A stretch of DNA of 23,840 bases from a virus. The notes beneath the pieces were generated by a model. The model did no database searches. It was given only the letters and a program-made list of their open reading frames with translations, and was not told the DNA's origin. The stretch is taken from IMG/VR virus record IMGVR_UViG_3300045738_000749, positions 1 to 23,840 of that record. One strand, written 5' to 3'. Below, piece by piece: positions 1 to 6,427 of the stretch (positions are counted from its first letter, which is position 1; every line of letters begins with the position of its first letter). A program made the translations under genes and the position numbers.

Positions 1-2
1 CG

Positions 3-182
3 TATGCCGTTTGGGAAAACGACTACTCCCGCAAACGAAGCGACGCATACGACGCTGCCGGTTGCACCATCGATGCTCTAGCGATAGCGACGTTCGAGTC
101 GGTGTTCGCTGACGACTCATCGGCTGCTGTGCAGTTGCAAATTGAGCGAGAGAAGGTTCGTGCGGCGATACCTAAACCCTAA
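3..182 (+). CDS. Unknown protein, C-terminal 59 codons only
   Basis: An open frame runs from the window edge to TAA at 180-182 and encodes 59 residues ending in AAIPKP. The start lies outside the window. The visible part is mixed in composition, with acidic and hydrophobic stretches (a DALAIATFESVFADD segment), and has no recognisable motif or membrane segment. Its stop overlaps the ATG of the next gene (TAATG at 180-184), so it is very likely translated in the same rightward operon. I do not recognise the family. The position just before lysis-type genes suggests the end of a late operon, which is inference. Confidence 0.6.
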   Translation, partial: YAVWENDYSRKRSDAYDAAGCTIDALAIATFESVFADDSSAAVQLQIEREKVRAAIPKP

Positions 183-343
183 TGTTCGCCTTTGCCTTCT
201 CAGTCCTTCGCACGATCCACTGGTTCTTGATCCCGGCGCTTGTGCTATGGATGGCAGTGGCACCAGATAACTTTTTACCCGCCTGTCTCGAAGAGGCGAA
301 AGAGGTGATGGGAGAAAAGTTTAAGGGCGGGTACTTTGGATAA
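182..343 (+). CDS. Small single-TM membrane protein (53 aa)
   Basis: ATG overlaps the previous stop. The protein starts MFAFAFSVLRTIHWFL and has one hydrophobic segment over about residues 2-27, followed by a short charged tail (EEAKEVMGEKFKGG). The stop TAA overlaps the next ATG at 343. Single-TM peptides of this size next to a holin are common in phage lysis cassettes, where they can act as spanin parts, antiholins or holin accessories. No sequence feature decides between these. It is real by its tight overlap on both sides rather than by homology. Confidence 0.6.
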   Translation: MFAFAFSVLRTIHWFLIPALVLWMAVAPDNFLPACLEEAKEVMGEKFKGGYFG

Positions 344-699
344 TGAAACGCCCGCTTTTCGCCATGGCGTTACTCTTCGCAGTATCAAGCGCGTCAGCGC
401 AACTGTATCCGCAACGTGGAATGTTCAACATGTTATGCGCGAAGGAAGCATCCGTTATGTTCGATGCGCTTGAGACGAGGGTGGGTGAACGAATTGCATA
501 TCATCTCGTGCTGACCTCAACAGGGGGCGTTAACTTCTCAATGTGGATAACCGAGAGCAAAGCAAACAAAACAATTACCGTACTTGTGACGCGCACAACC
601 GCAGCGGGGTCAGAGACATGTATGGTATGGGGTGGCTCGGAGATAATACCGCTCGACAATCCACCGATCGACACACCAAAGAATAAAACCGATGTCTGA
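343..699 (+). CDS. Secreted protein with signal peptide, unknown function
   Basis: 118 residues. The N-terminus MKRPLFAMALLFAVSSASAQ is a clear Sec signal peptide, with a basic start, a hydrophobic core and an ASA-Q cleavage site near residues 19-20. No lipobox Cys is seen, so it is not an obvious outer-membrane spanin lipoprotein. The mature part carries a Cys near the start (MLCAKEAS) and another in ETCMVWGGSE, which could pair in the periplasm, and reads as beta-rich. Similar small secreted proteins occur near phage lysis genes without assigned function; that recollection is from family knowledge, not a search. It overlaps the stop of the upstream gene and the start of the downstream one. 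Confidence 0.75.
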   Translation: MKRPLFAMALLFAVSSASAQLYPQRGMFNMLCAKEASVMFDALETRVGERIAYHLVLTSTGGVNFSMWITESKANKTITVLVTRTTAAGSETCMVWGGSEIIPLDNPPIDTPKNKTDV

Positions 700-976
700 G
701 TACACCGGGCCCGAGCGTCGTGGTAATGGCGGTGGGTTCACCTTTTCCAAATCATTAAATCTCAGTCATTTGTTTGTGACTGTAACCATGGTGTTCGGTG
801 GTATTAGTTATGTGTCTGGCATCGACACCAAGGTTCAACTGCTCGAAACCAAGTTGCTCTCGCTCGAGCGGTCGGTGGATAAATCCGAGGCTCGCGCTGG
901 CCAGGAATTCAACGAGCTAAAGACCGCAATCCAGAGGCTCGGAACAAAGATCGATAGGCTAACCATAAGAGGATAA
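692..976 (+). CDS. TM plus coiled-coil protein, lysis-cassette type
   Basis: 94 residues starting MSEYTGPERRGNGGG. After a Gly-rich polar N-terminus there is one membrane segment (about residues 25-43, LSHLFVTVTMVFGGISYVSG). A heptad-like coiled coil follows to the end (VQLLETKLLSLERS ... AIQRLGTKIDRLT). This layout resembles the XhlA-type hemolysin/holin-associated proteins and some inner-membrane spanins. It overlaps the previous gene by 8 bases and ends 2 bases before the next ATG. The function is an inference from layout and neighbours. Confidence 0.72.
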   Translation: MSEYTGPERRGNGGGFTFSKSLNLSHLFVTVTMVFGGISYVSGIDTKVQLLETKLLSLERSVDKSEARAGQEFNELKTAIQRLGTKIDRLTIRG

Positions 977-978
977 CG

Positions 979-1092
979 ATGGAACAACTAAAGGTGTGGT
1001 GGAACAATCAATCGACGAGCTTTAAGTTAGTCGCGGGTGTTGCAGCGTTAGCCGTTGCCATCGCGATTTTCCAAGGGATAACTGGCGCGTGA
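979..1092 (+). CDS. Very small single-TM peptide (37 aa)
   Basis: ATG at 979 opens a frame for 37 residues starting MEQLKVWWNNQS, with one hydrophobic helix at about residues 16-33 (KLVAGVAALAVAIAIFQG). The stop TGA at 1090-1092 overlaps the GTG start of the holin gene at 1089. A GGAT stretch upstream gives only a weak ribosome site, but the gene fits perfectly in the gap. It could be a second holin, an antiholin or a regulator of the holin; this cannot be decided from sequence. Confidence 0.6.
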   Translation: MEQLKVWWNNQSTSFKLVAGVAALAVAIAIFQGITGA

Positions 1093-1493
1093 AACTCGAC
1101 CTCTTCGGTATTGGCAAGGTTGCCGACTCCGTGATGGGTGGACTCGACGAACTCTTCACCTCTGATGAGGAGCGAGCCCTGGCGCGAATACGCGTTCTCC
1201 AAATTCTCGCAAAGGCGGACAACGCGCAGACATACATCAACGCTATCGATGCCCAATCAAATCATTTCTGGCAGTACGGGTGGAGGCCATCAATCGCCTG
1301 GGCTGGTACTGCTGCCCTGGTGTATTCGTGGATTGGCAAACCGCTCTTGTTAACCATCTACGCGGCGACCGGATGGGCACCGTTGATTCTTTCTTTGCCT
1401 GATGTCCCAATGGACGCGATCACACCCATCATCATCGGTATGCTGGGTCTTGGCGCGATGCGTTCCTTTGACAAAAATAAAGCGCGCCAATAA
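1089..1493 (+). CDS. Holin, three-TM (GTA_holin_3TM type)
   Basis: 134 residues with GTG start at 1089 (MKLDLFGIGKVADSVMGG). It has an acidic, amphipathic N-terminal part (SDEERALARIRVLQILAKADNAQ), the FWQYGWRPSIAW block typical of three-TM phage and gene-transfer-agent holins, then hydrophobic helices at about residues 64-80, 84-103 and 108-125, and a basic tail (FDKNKARQ). Such holins permeabilise the inner membrane so that endolysin can reach the cell wall. The matching muramidase of this phage is about 8 kb away at 9361, so the lysis genes are split. GTG is the only start that respects the overlap with the preceding peptide. Confidence 0.82.
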   Translation: MKLDLFGIGKVADSVMGGLDELFTSDEERALARIRVLQILAKADNAQTYINAIDAQSNHFWQYGWRPSIAWAGTAALVYSWIGKPLLLTIYAATGWAPLILSLPDVPMDAITPIIIGMLGLGAMRSFDKNKARQ

Positions 1494-1518
1494 ATGCTCC
1501 CACAATCTCATCCGAGTT

Positions 1519-1749
1519 GTGTGGGTCGATTCAGACCAGACGGCGGGTTGGTCTGAGCATAAGCGCGACCAGACCCAACACAATCTCCTCCATTCTTACG
1601 GGCTACTCGTCGATAAAGACGAGGACTACCTCTATATTGCAGACACGCACATGGGCGGCGACACCTGGGGTGGCTTGTCCAGGTTCCCCCTGGGATGCGT
1701 GCATAAGGTTGAAACAATGATAAAGGGAGTTCCGTGCAAGCCATGTTAG
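1519..1749 (+). CDS. Small conserved-looking phage protein (WVDSD), start uncertain
   Basis: The frame that ends with TAG at 1747-1749 encodes a protein-like stretch beginning VWVDSDQTAGWS and continuing through LLHSYGLLVDKDEDYLYIAD and SRFPLGCVHKVETM. It has the look of a compact beta-rich phage protein of about 75 residues. The start is not clear: GTG at 1519 is my choice, without a good Shine-Dalgarno, and the only in-frame ATG (1402) would overlap the holin gene by 92 bases. It overlaps the next gene by 16 bases. Function unknown. Confidence is for the gene being real, less for its start. Confidence 0.5.
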   Translation: MWVDSDQTAGWSEHKRDQTQHNLLHSYGLLVDKDEDYLYIADTHMGGDTWGGLSRFPLGCVHKVETMIKGVPCKPC

Positions 1750-2768
1750 AAGCGAAGGCCGTCCTCAATGCACTCGAAGAAACAGATGGCAACCAAAGCG
1801 CTGCTGCAAGATTGTTGCAAGTGCCGCGTACCACATTCCGCAAAGCGATTAAACGGATTCGTACGGCAGGAACAATAGAAAAGAACGGTATCGATTTTCC
1901 AGAGATACCCGAGGACGATATACCCGTCGATCAAATCATCGATCAGATGTCGCAACGATTCACACGGCGACAACAAGCCTACCGCGCCAGGCAGTGGATG
2001 CGTTACAAGGTGAAAGAAAAGAAACCTATCGGCATTGCGTGGGTCGGTGATCCTCACGTTGACTCGAACGGTTGCAACTGGCCGCTGCTGCGCGAGCACT
2101 GTCGGATCATGGCAGATACCCCTGGACTGTACGGCGCGTCGATTGGCGACCACAGCGACAACTGGGTGGGGCGCTTAACGAGGCTGTACGCAGAATCAGA
2201 ACAGTCTCGGAGCACGGCGATTAAGCTGGTCGATTGGCTGCTGCGTGATAGCGGTGTCAACTGGATGCTATTGTTACGCGGCAACCATGACATGTGGACA
2301 AACGAAAAGCGCGATGATCCGATCTATTGGATATCTCACTCGCTGAACGTGCCTCTCGAGGATTGGGCCGCGAGAATTACGCTCGATTTTCCCAACGGAC
2401 GTGAGGCACGTATCCATGCCGCGCACAATTTCAAAGGGCATAGCATGTGGAATAGTTTGCACGGCGCGCAGAAACAGGCGCACATGAAAGACCAGGCGCA
2501 CCTCTACGTTTGCGGACACACCCATAATTGGGCGTTGCACCAGGAGGAGTCAGCATCGCGCGAGTTCACATATTGGCTCGCCAGGGCGAGGGGCTATAAG
2601 TTTCTCGATGACTTCGCCGACGTGCTGGGGCACTCTCCACAGCAAGGTGGGGCTACAATATTGAGCGTGTTCGATTCCAATGCAAAATCTGATAGCGGGT
2701 TAGTTCAATGTTTCGCCGACCTGGAATCTGGTGCCGACTATCTTACCTGGGCGCGGGCGAAAAAATGA
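1734..2768 (+). CDS. Metallophosphoesterase with N-terminal Fis-type HTH
   Basis: 344 residues, GTG start at 1734 with a good ribosome site (AAAGGGAG, 1723-1730). Residues about 5-42 form a Fis/DNA-binding helix-turn-helix (GNQSAAARLLQVPRTTFRKA). After a linker, a calcineurin-like phosphoesterase domain carries all the expected metal motifs: GDPH (105-108), GDHSDN (138-143), GNHD (183-186), a His-rich HAAH (228-231) and GHTH (261-264). The family cleaves phosphoester bonds with two metal ions; relatives include nucleases of the SbcD/Mre11 type and phosphodiesterases. The fused HTH suggests it acts on DNA, but that is inference. Its stop overlaps the next ATG (ATGA at 2765). Confidence 0.85.
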   Translation: MQAMLEAKAVLNALEETDGNQSAAARLLQVPRTTFRKAIKRIRTAGTIEKNGIDFPEIPEDDIPVDQIIDQMSQRFTRRQQAYRARQWMRYKVKEKKPIGIAWVGDPHVDSNGCNWPLLREHCRIMADTPGLYGASIGDHSDNWVGRLTRLYAESEQSRSTAIKLVDWLLRDSGVNWMLLLRGNHDMWTNEKRDDPIYWISHSLNVPLEDWAARITLDFPNGREARIHAAHNFKGHSMWNSLHGAQKQAHMKDQAHLYVCGHTHNWALHQEESASREFTYWLARARGYKFLDDFADVLGHSPQQGGATILSVFDSNAKSDSGLVQCFADLESGADYLTWARAKK

Positions 2769-2956
2769 AGTACGCCGCTATCCTCGAGTCGGGTTCGATT
2801 ATCAATTTTGATTCAATGGATGTGTTCGCCGTGCGCCTGGCGGACGGGGGGAAGAGTGCAACGGTCGAGCTGTATGTGTCCCAAGAGCAAGCCGAAAGGC
2901 TTATTTCTGAATTATGGGAAATGGAACCACCAATCTCAAAGCTCGACATCAATTAG
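2765..2956 (+). CDS. Small unknown protein (63 aa)
   Basis: ATG at 2765 overlaps the previous TGA. The product starts MKYAAILESGSIINFDS and ends KLDIN. It has alternating beta-type segments (AVRLADGG, ATVELYVSQEQAERLISELW) and no membrane helix. Translationally coupled to the phosphoesterase. No family recognised. Confidence 0.62.
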   Translation: MKYAAILESGSIINFDSMDVFAVRLADGGKSATVELYVSQEQAERLISELWEMEPPISKLDIN

Positions 2957-3213
2957 ATCGATTGTGGCATCCAGAGCATCTCGAGCCGAACCCGGCTCTC
3001 CGCGAGTTCTCCTGTCCCGTCGTGGTTAAGGCACCGCAACAACCCTCGATGTCAATCCCCGAGTTAAGGGCTGCCGTCCTCGCTGCATCAAATAAAGGCC
3101 AAGCGCTCGAGGCGTTCTGGAAATGGGCAGCGCAACACGGCATTAACTCGGACGCTGACCCCGCCTGGTGGGAGAAGATGCAAAAACTAACAGCACCAAG
3201 GACACCCCCCTAA
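2914..3213 (+). CDS. Small unknown protein, last gene of the rightward operon
   Basis: 99 residues from ATG at 2914 to TAA at 3211-3213, overlapping the previous gene by 43 bases. The convincing part starts around LWHPEHLEPNPALREF and continues through SIPELRAAVLAASNKGQALEAFWKWAAQHG to PAWWEKMQ, a helical, Trp-containing protein. No ribosome site precedes 2914, so the true start may be an internal TTG near 2962. It faces the leftward operon tail to tail across 77 bases. No family recognised. Confidence 0.5.
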   Translation: MGNGTTNLKARHQLDRLWHPEHLEPNPALREFSCPVVVKAPQQPSMSIPELRAAVLAASNKGQALEAFWKWAAQHGINSDADPAWWEKMQKLTAPRTPP

Positions 3214-3236
3214 AAACAAGCACAGTTTGTGTGCCG
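3212..3236 (-). terminator. Weak intrinsic terminator of the leftward early operon
   Basis: Read on the minus strand, GCACA, a five-base CAAAC loop and TGTGC form a short hairpin followed by TTGTTTTTA. It lies about 55 bases past the last leftward stop (3291), just at the end of the converging gene. The stem is only 5 bp plus a possible G:T pair, so it may be inefficient. Confidence 0.4.
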
Positions 3237-3290
3237 GATGCTATAGAGGGGGGGGTGGGTCGGAGCTAAATGGCTTGTTTCCGCCGTTTG

Positions 3291-3605
3291 TCAAAAAGGG
3301 ACATCGTCCAGGCTGTCATTAAGGTCGCCTGGTCGTGGTTCGTATTCTGGTATTGGTGGCTTATTCTGATTGGCTTGGTGTGAGGGTTTGGATGGGTAGC
3401 CATCACTGTTAGCCTGGGGCTTGTCCTCGACCTCGAATGCTTGAATCCATCCGTCCCATTCGGCACTGATGGGCATCGCGTCGAGTTTTATTTTCAGTTT
3501 GTGGTCATCTTTGATTAGCCCGCCGACCGTTAGCCAGCGGGTTTTTTCCACACCCTCGACTGTGTAGGTACCGTTCGGTACTTTTAGGTTGTGTGTTCTA
3601 TTCAT
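3291..3605 (-). CDS. Candidate ssDNA-binding protein with SSB-type acidic tail
   Basis: 104 residues from ATG at 3605 (MNRTHNLKVPNGTYTVEG) to TGA at 3291. The first 60 or so residues are beta-rich (YTVEGVEKTRWLTVGGLI, KLKIKLDAMPISAEWDGWI), consistent with an OB-like fold but not proven. A Pro/Gln-rich linker follows, then the C-terminus DSLDDVPF, an acidic tail ending in Phe like bacterial SSB (DDDIPF) and T7 gp2.5. It is the distal gene of an operon with a Sak4-like ATPase and an exonuclease, where an SSB is expected. The start overlaps the exonuclease stop (ATGA), and the ribosome site GAGGAG is inside that gene. A longer in-frame start at 3659 would overlap the exonuclease more deeply and is rejected. 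Confidence 0.72.
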   Translation of the reverse strand: MNRTHNLKVPNGTYTVEGVEKTRWLTVGGLIKDDHKLKIKLDAMPISAEWDGWIQAFEVEDKPQANSDGYPSKPSHQANQNKPPIPEYEPRPGDLNDSLDDVPF

Positions 3606-4282
3606 GCTGCGCGTTTCTCCTCGAGCCTGTAGTCCTCCAGGCCCATTGTGTGAATCCATCGTGATAAATCATTCGCTACCTGGGCAACATCAGTTGCCAT
3701 GGCAGGGTATGGGTACAGCGGTAAGGTGTGTGTGTTGCCGACCGTCCAGATGGCGGAGTCCTTTAACAGCTTGAGTTCGACGATGCGGTAATGCACAGCG
3801 CTTGCGTTGAAGGCCAGCGAGTAAGTGCGCCACTGCATCGATTCCATATACCGCTCGAGTTTCTCTGGTTTAACAGGCTTTAGTGAGGTCTTGTACTCGT
3901 ACACATCTCGCCCCACTAACGCGTCCGCCTGGCAGACAATACGGGCGGGCCCGTAATCCGTTTCGATCACAAAATCCTCGGTCTTAAACTCGACCAAGGG
4001 GTTTTTCTCGTTGATGTCTTCGACAGCTTTATCGATTTCCTCGGCGTCGAAGGTTATCTCGTTCCAAACATACACGGGCGCGTCGTTGTACATCTCGAGA
4101 TATTGGTCGGGCTCCTGGGCGACGGCGTGAAAAGCATTACCCATTCGCATCGGGTGAGTCTCTTCGATGGGGTCTTTACGCACCCTCGAGATCATGTCCT
4201 CGACCGACACAATCTCGAAGCCACCGTCGCCAGCCTTAAACAGACGATACGAGTCGAGCAGCGTTGCACTAAGCCGCAGCAT
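3602..4282 (-). CDS. PD-(D/E)XK exonuclease (RecB/DUF3799-like)
   Basis: 226 residues from ATG at 4282 (MLRLSATLLDSYRLFK), chosen because AGAGGCAAGG precedes it and because the longer frame (ATG 4348) would overlap the upstream gene deeply. Motifs in order: GNAFH with His52, the catalytic Asp120 in QADAL, Glu129 and Lys131 in EYKT, and the following helix motif Q150 W..Y154 (MQWRTYSLAF). These are the RecB-like PD-(D/E)XK nuclease signatures found in phage recombination exonucleases, which resect dsDNA ends to give single strands. It overlaps the Sak4-like gene by 14 bases. Its C-terminus EEKRAA encodes the ribosome site of the next gene. Confidence 0.85.
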   Translation of the reverse strand: MLRLSATLLDSYRLFKAGDGGFEIVSVEDMISRVRKDPIEETHPMRMGNAFHAVAQEPDQYLEMYNDAPVYVWNEITFDAEEIDKAVEDINEKNPLVEFKTEDFVIETDYGPARIVCQADALVGRDVYEYKTSLKPVKPEKLERYMESMQWRTYSLAFNASAVHYRIVELKLLKDSAIWTVGNTHTLPLYPYPAMATDVAQVANDLSRWIHTMGLEDYRLEEKRAA

Positions 4283-5195
4283 TACCTTGCCTCTCAAACG
4301 CCGCTGCGTTTGGGTTGTAGATGAGATCGATATGCTTGGCATGGTCATTCAGCATTCCGCGTACCTGTGCCCACACTGCTGGCGCCTCGGAGAGTTCTGC
4401 CTTGGATGTGTTGAGCACCTCGGTTAACTCGTCCGGATCGATGCAGCCGTGGATTTTGTCGCGCCATTCGCCAACCTCTCCAGCAACGACAGAACTAGCG
4501 TGGTTGCGCTCGTTGAGTGTGTCTTTCGCGCCTTGAATGATGGTGCCCAGGAAGTCCGGCGCACTGTTCAAGTTCGGAACCTGGATTGGCTCGAGTCCTG
4601 GTGCGTTCTTACCGATCCATCGATCCGTCGGGGAAAAGTCGAGCACGGTATTCGATCCCGCTCTATACAAGATACCCACCATGTCGGCAACCTTGAGCAC
4701 TTCACCATAACTGCCGCCCTGGATGTCGGGTCGCATGATCCGCGTGTCGCCGTTCTTATCCTCTTTACCGTGGGCAATCATCACGATGTCTTTGCCCTGG
4801 GTTTGGAGCTGACGAATCCAGCCGGTGAATATTCCCTTGAGCACGCCCCAACCCTGCATCGACAGCGACCCATTCTTGTTGCCCTTGCGTGGGTCGTCGG
4901 CAATGATGTGCGCTGTAATCATATCGAGGGCACGGCCAACCGTGTCTATAACAATCGTGTCGTAACCCTCCAGGTCTTTGCGCGTGAGTTGTGATACCTC
5001 GCTCCACTCGTCGACCTGGACGCTATCGCCGCGTTGCAAGGCGCGGAATGCTCCGTGGTCAAAATCAAACATCAGGGGGTTAAAGGAACTAAATGATATC
5101 GACGATTTCCACGCACCAGGGTCGCCGTAGATTAAGACCACCGCCCGCTCGAACGCGAGGGGGTCTGTGGATTTAACGATTTTCAATTTGCTCAT
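4269..5195 (-). CDS. Sak4-like RecA-fold ATPase (AAA_24), variant Walker A
   Basis: 308 residues from ATG at 5195 (MSKLKIVKSTDP), with AGAGGA upstream. The P-loop is residues 24-31, GDPGAWKS, where Trp29 takes the place of the usual glycine before Lys. Walker B is TIVIDT (80-85, Asp84). A further segment (DIVMIAHGKE) and a family-like PDIQGGSYGEVLKVADMV stretch match the phage AAA_24/Sak4 proteins that promote single-strand annealing or act as RecA-like recombinases. The C-terminal 80 residues are helical and end in a basic/Ala tail. It sits between small early genes and the exonuclease, forming an end-resection and annealing module. The Trp codon TGG is at 5109-5111. Confidence 0.82.
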   Translation of the reverse strand: MSKLKIVKSTDPLAFERAVVLIYGDPGAWKSSISFSSFNPLMFDFDHGAFRALQRGDSVQVDEWSEVSQLTRKDLEGYDTIVIDTVGRALDMITAHIIADDPRKGNKNGSLSMQGWGVLKGIFTGWIRQLQTQGKDIVMIAHGKEDKNGDTRIMRPDIQGGSYGEVLKVADMVGILYRAGSNTVLDFSPTDRWIGKNAPGLEPIQVPNLNSAPDFLGTIIQGAKDTLNERNHASSVVAGEVGEWRDKIHGCIDPDELTEVLNTSKAELSEAPAVWAQVRGMLNDHAKHIDLIYNPNAAAFERQGNAAA

Positions 5196-5250
5196 GGGGA
5201 GTCCTCTTTACTTGAGTGAATACATGATTGATTTCTCTAGTCATTGCTCG

Positions 5251-5448
5251 TTACTCCTGTTCGCGCGCGAGGTTCTGCATGTTGGGGATGTGCGCCTCGA
5301 GGTCTTCGACCGTCGTTTTGATTTCGTCGAGTCGAGTGGGCATTTCCTCGGGGTCGCCCTTGTAAGCTAATTCAATCTGGTATAAGTGCTCCTCGATCTT
5401 ATTGCGGAGCGATACCCAGGCGTCGTATGTGGTGTTGGGTCTAATCAT
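5251..5448 (-). CDS. Small coiled-coil protein (65 aa)
   Basis: ATG at 5448 with ribosome site GAGGAGA, ending TAA at 5251-5253. The product starts MIRPNTTYDAWVSLRNK and is highly charged and helical (KIEEHLYQIELA, TRLDEIKTTVEDLEAH), which suggests a coiled coil. It overlaps the small membrane peptide upstream by 8 bases. No family recognised; probably a small early accessory protein. Confidence 0.62.
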   Translation of the reverse strand: MIRPNTTYDAWVSLRNKIEEHLYQIELAYKGDPEEMPTRLDEIKTTVEDLEAHIPNMQNLAREQE

Positions 5449-5551
5449 CGTTCAATCTCCTCTCGAGAAAATCGGCGATGGCACCGCCCACAATTAAGAG
5501 GGCGAGCCATGCCATGGTTATGATGAAGACATCTACAATCTCGACGCTCAT
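5441..5551 (-). CDS. Very small single-TM peptide (36 aa)
   Basis: ATG at 5551 overlaps the preceding stop (ATGA) and the frame runs to TAG at 5441-5443. The sequence starts MSVEIVDVFII and contains one hydrophobic helix (about residues 7-26, through AWLALLIVGGAIA), ending ERRLNDD. Its end overlaps the next ATG at 5448. The perfect chaining on both sides supports a real gene. Function unknown. Confidence 0.6.
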   Translation of the reverse strand: MSVEIVDVFIITMAWLALLIVGGAIADFLERRLNDD

Positions 5552-5838
5552 GCCGCGCCAGGCGGTGCGTTACCGTCTTCGCTGGCCGTCGTCATCACAC
5601 GTTCCTCTGGTGTGGCGTAGCGGAGGGGGGCGCTTATGTAGTCGAAAAAATCATCCATGTATTCGACCGCATTGGCGGCACCCGTACATGCGATTGTATC
5701 GACAAGGTGGGTGGTTCGGCGCGCTTCCGAGAATTCTGGGAACTTGATGAACTCAACGCTGTAGATGTCGAGTTTCTTAGACTCGGGACGAAAGAGTCCC
5801 TCGAACGTGCCTTTGTCGATTAATGTTGGTTTCTTCAT
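5548..5838 (-). CDS. Unknown early protein (96 aa)
   Basis: ATG at 5838 with GGAGGG about 8 bases upstream. The product starts MKKPTLIDKGTFEGLF and reads as a small soluble protein (DIYSVEFIKFPEFSEARR, ANAVEYMDDFFDYIS), ending in a flexible acidic/Gly/Pro tail NAPPGAA. Its start overlaps the end of the previous leftward gene by 4 bases and its stop overlaps the next start. No family recognised. Confidence 0.66.
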   Translation of the reverse strand: MKKPTLIDKGTFEGLFRPESKKLDIYSVEFIKFPEFSEARRTTHLVDTIACTGAANAVEYMDDFFDYISAPLRYATPEERVMTTASEDGNAPPGAA

Positions 5839-6110
5839 ATCGGCAACCCTCCAATCATTGCGTCCATCGCTTCACGCCCATTAACGTAGTCGTGGGCAGC
5901 TTTTGCACCAGGAACGTGCCAGCCCCACATCGAGCCAGCTATCCACGCCATCTCGACATCTTTGGATACCTTGTCGGAAACGTCGACGATGTTGTCGTCG
6001 TACTTGATGGCGTCCCAGGGGATGTATCCCTTCATGTCGTACGGTATAGCGACCGTGGTTATCATCACGTTGGCGGGATGATCCGGGGACAATTTAATTA
6101 CATAGGTCAT
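5835..6110 (-). CDS. Unknown early protein (91 aa)
   Basis: ATG at 6110, overlapping the previous stop by 4 bases, with GAGGAGAAAGC as ribosome site inside the upstream gene. The product starts MTYVIKLSPDHPANVMI. The N-terminal half is beta-rich and the C-terminal half is helical with several Trp (AWIAGSMWGWHVPGAK). No family recognised. It is in the leftward early operon ahead of the recombination genes. Confidence 0.66.
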   Translation of the reverse strand: MTYVIKLSPDHPANVMITTVAIPYDMKGYIPWDAIKYDDNIVDVSDKVSKDVEMAWIAGSMWGWHVPGAKAAHDYVNGREAMDAMIGGLPI

Positions 6111-6427
6111 GCTGCTTTCTCCTCTGCGATCCGCGCTGCAACTACCGCGCTGTGTTTGCTCACAGGCTTGGCGCTTTCAATGTGGGTCGAACCGTAGTGC
6201 TCGCCGACTACCGCGACAACCTCTTTCCCGAACAAATTGGGGAGCTCGTACGCGAATCCGCTATCGACCTTTGTTTTGAGGTTTGCGTAGTCGTACATCA
6301 AAAACGTGTTGCCTCCGAAATCGTTACGCGCATCGATGGAAACCAAGTAACGCGGGTTGCCGTTGTAAGAATTCGGCAAGCGCATAACGTTCTCGAGTGT
6401 GCCGGTGATTGTGTGTGTGTTCTTCAT
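6107..6427 (-). CDS. Unknown early protein, beta-rich (106 aa)
   Basis: ATG at 6427 with GAGGAAGC upstream, inside the preceding gene. The product starts MKNTHTITGTLENVMRL and has a run of beta-type segments (RYLVSIDARNDFGGNTFLM, EVVAVVGEHYGS), compatible with a small OB-like or other beta-barrel domain; this is only a guess from pattern. The last residues EEKAA encode the ribosome site for the next gene. No family recognised. Confidence 0.66.
   Translation of the reverse strand: MKNTHTITGTLENVMRLPNSYNGNPRYLVSIDARNDFGGNTFLMYDYANLKTKVDSGFAYELPNLFGKEVVAVVGEHYGSTHIESAKPVSKHSAVVAARIAEEKAA

Noticed and set aside
3236-3262. CTATAGAGGGGG sequence resembling the 3' half of a T7-type promoter
   Set aside because: The upstream half (TAATACGACTCA-like) is missing, the word occurs once, and no phage RNA polymerase gene is visible.
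3214-3280. AAACAAGC at 3214-3221 and GCTTGTTT at 3273-3280 as inverted arms across the convergent gap
   Set aside because: Arms are 8 bp with a 51-base gap and one is better explained as the T-rich tail of the leftward terminator.
4449-4994. 181-codon plus-strand ORF
   Set aside because: Shadow of the Sak4-like gene, which has intact motifs on the minus strand.
5173-5244. A 23-codon ORF on the minus strand (MTREINHVFTQVKRTP...) with CAGGAG upstream, overlapping the Sak4-like gene start
   Set aside because: Too short, with long SD spacing and no motif; it may be a leader but cannot be separated from chance.
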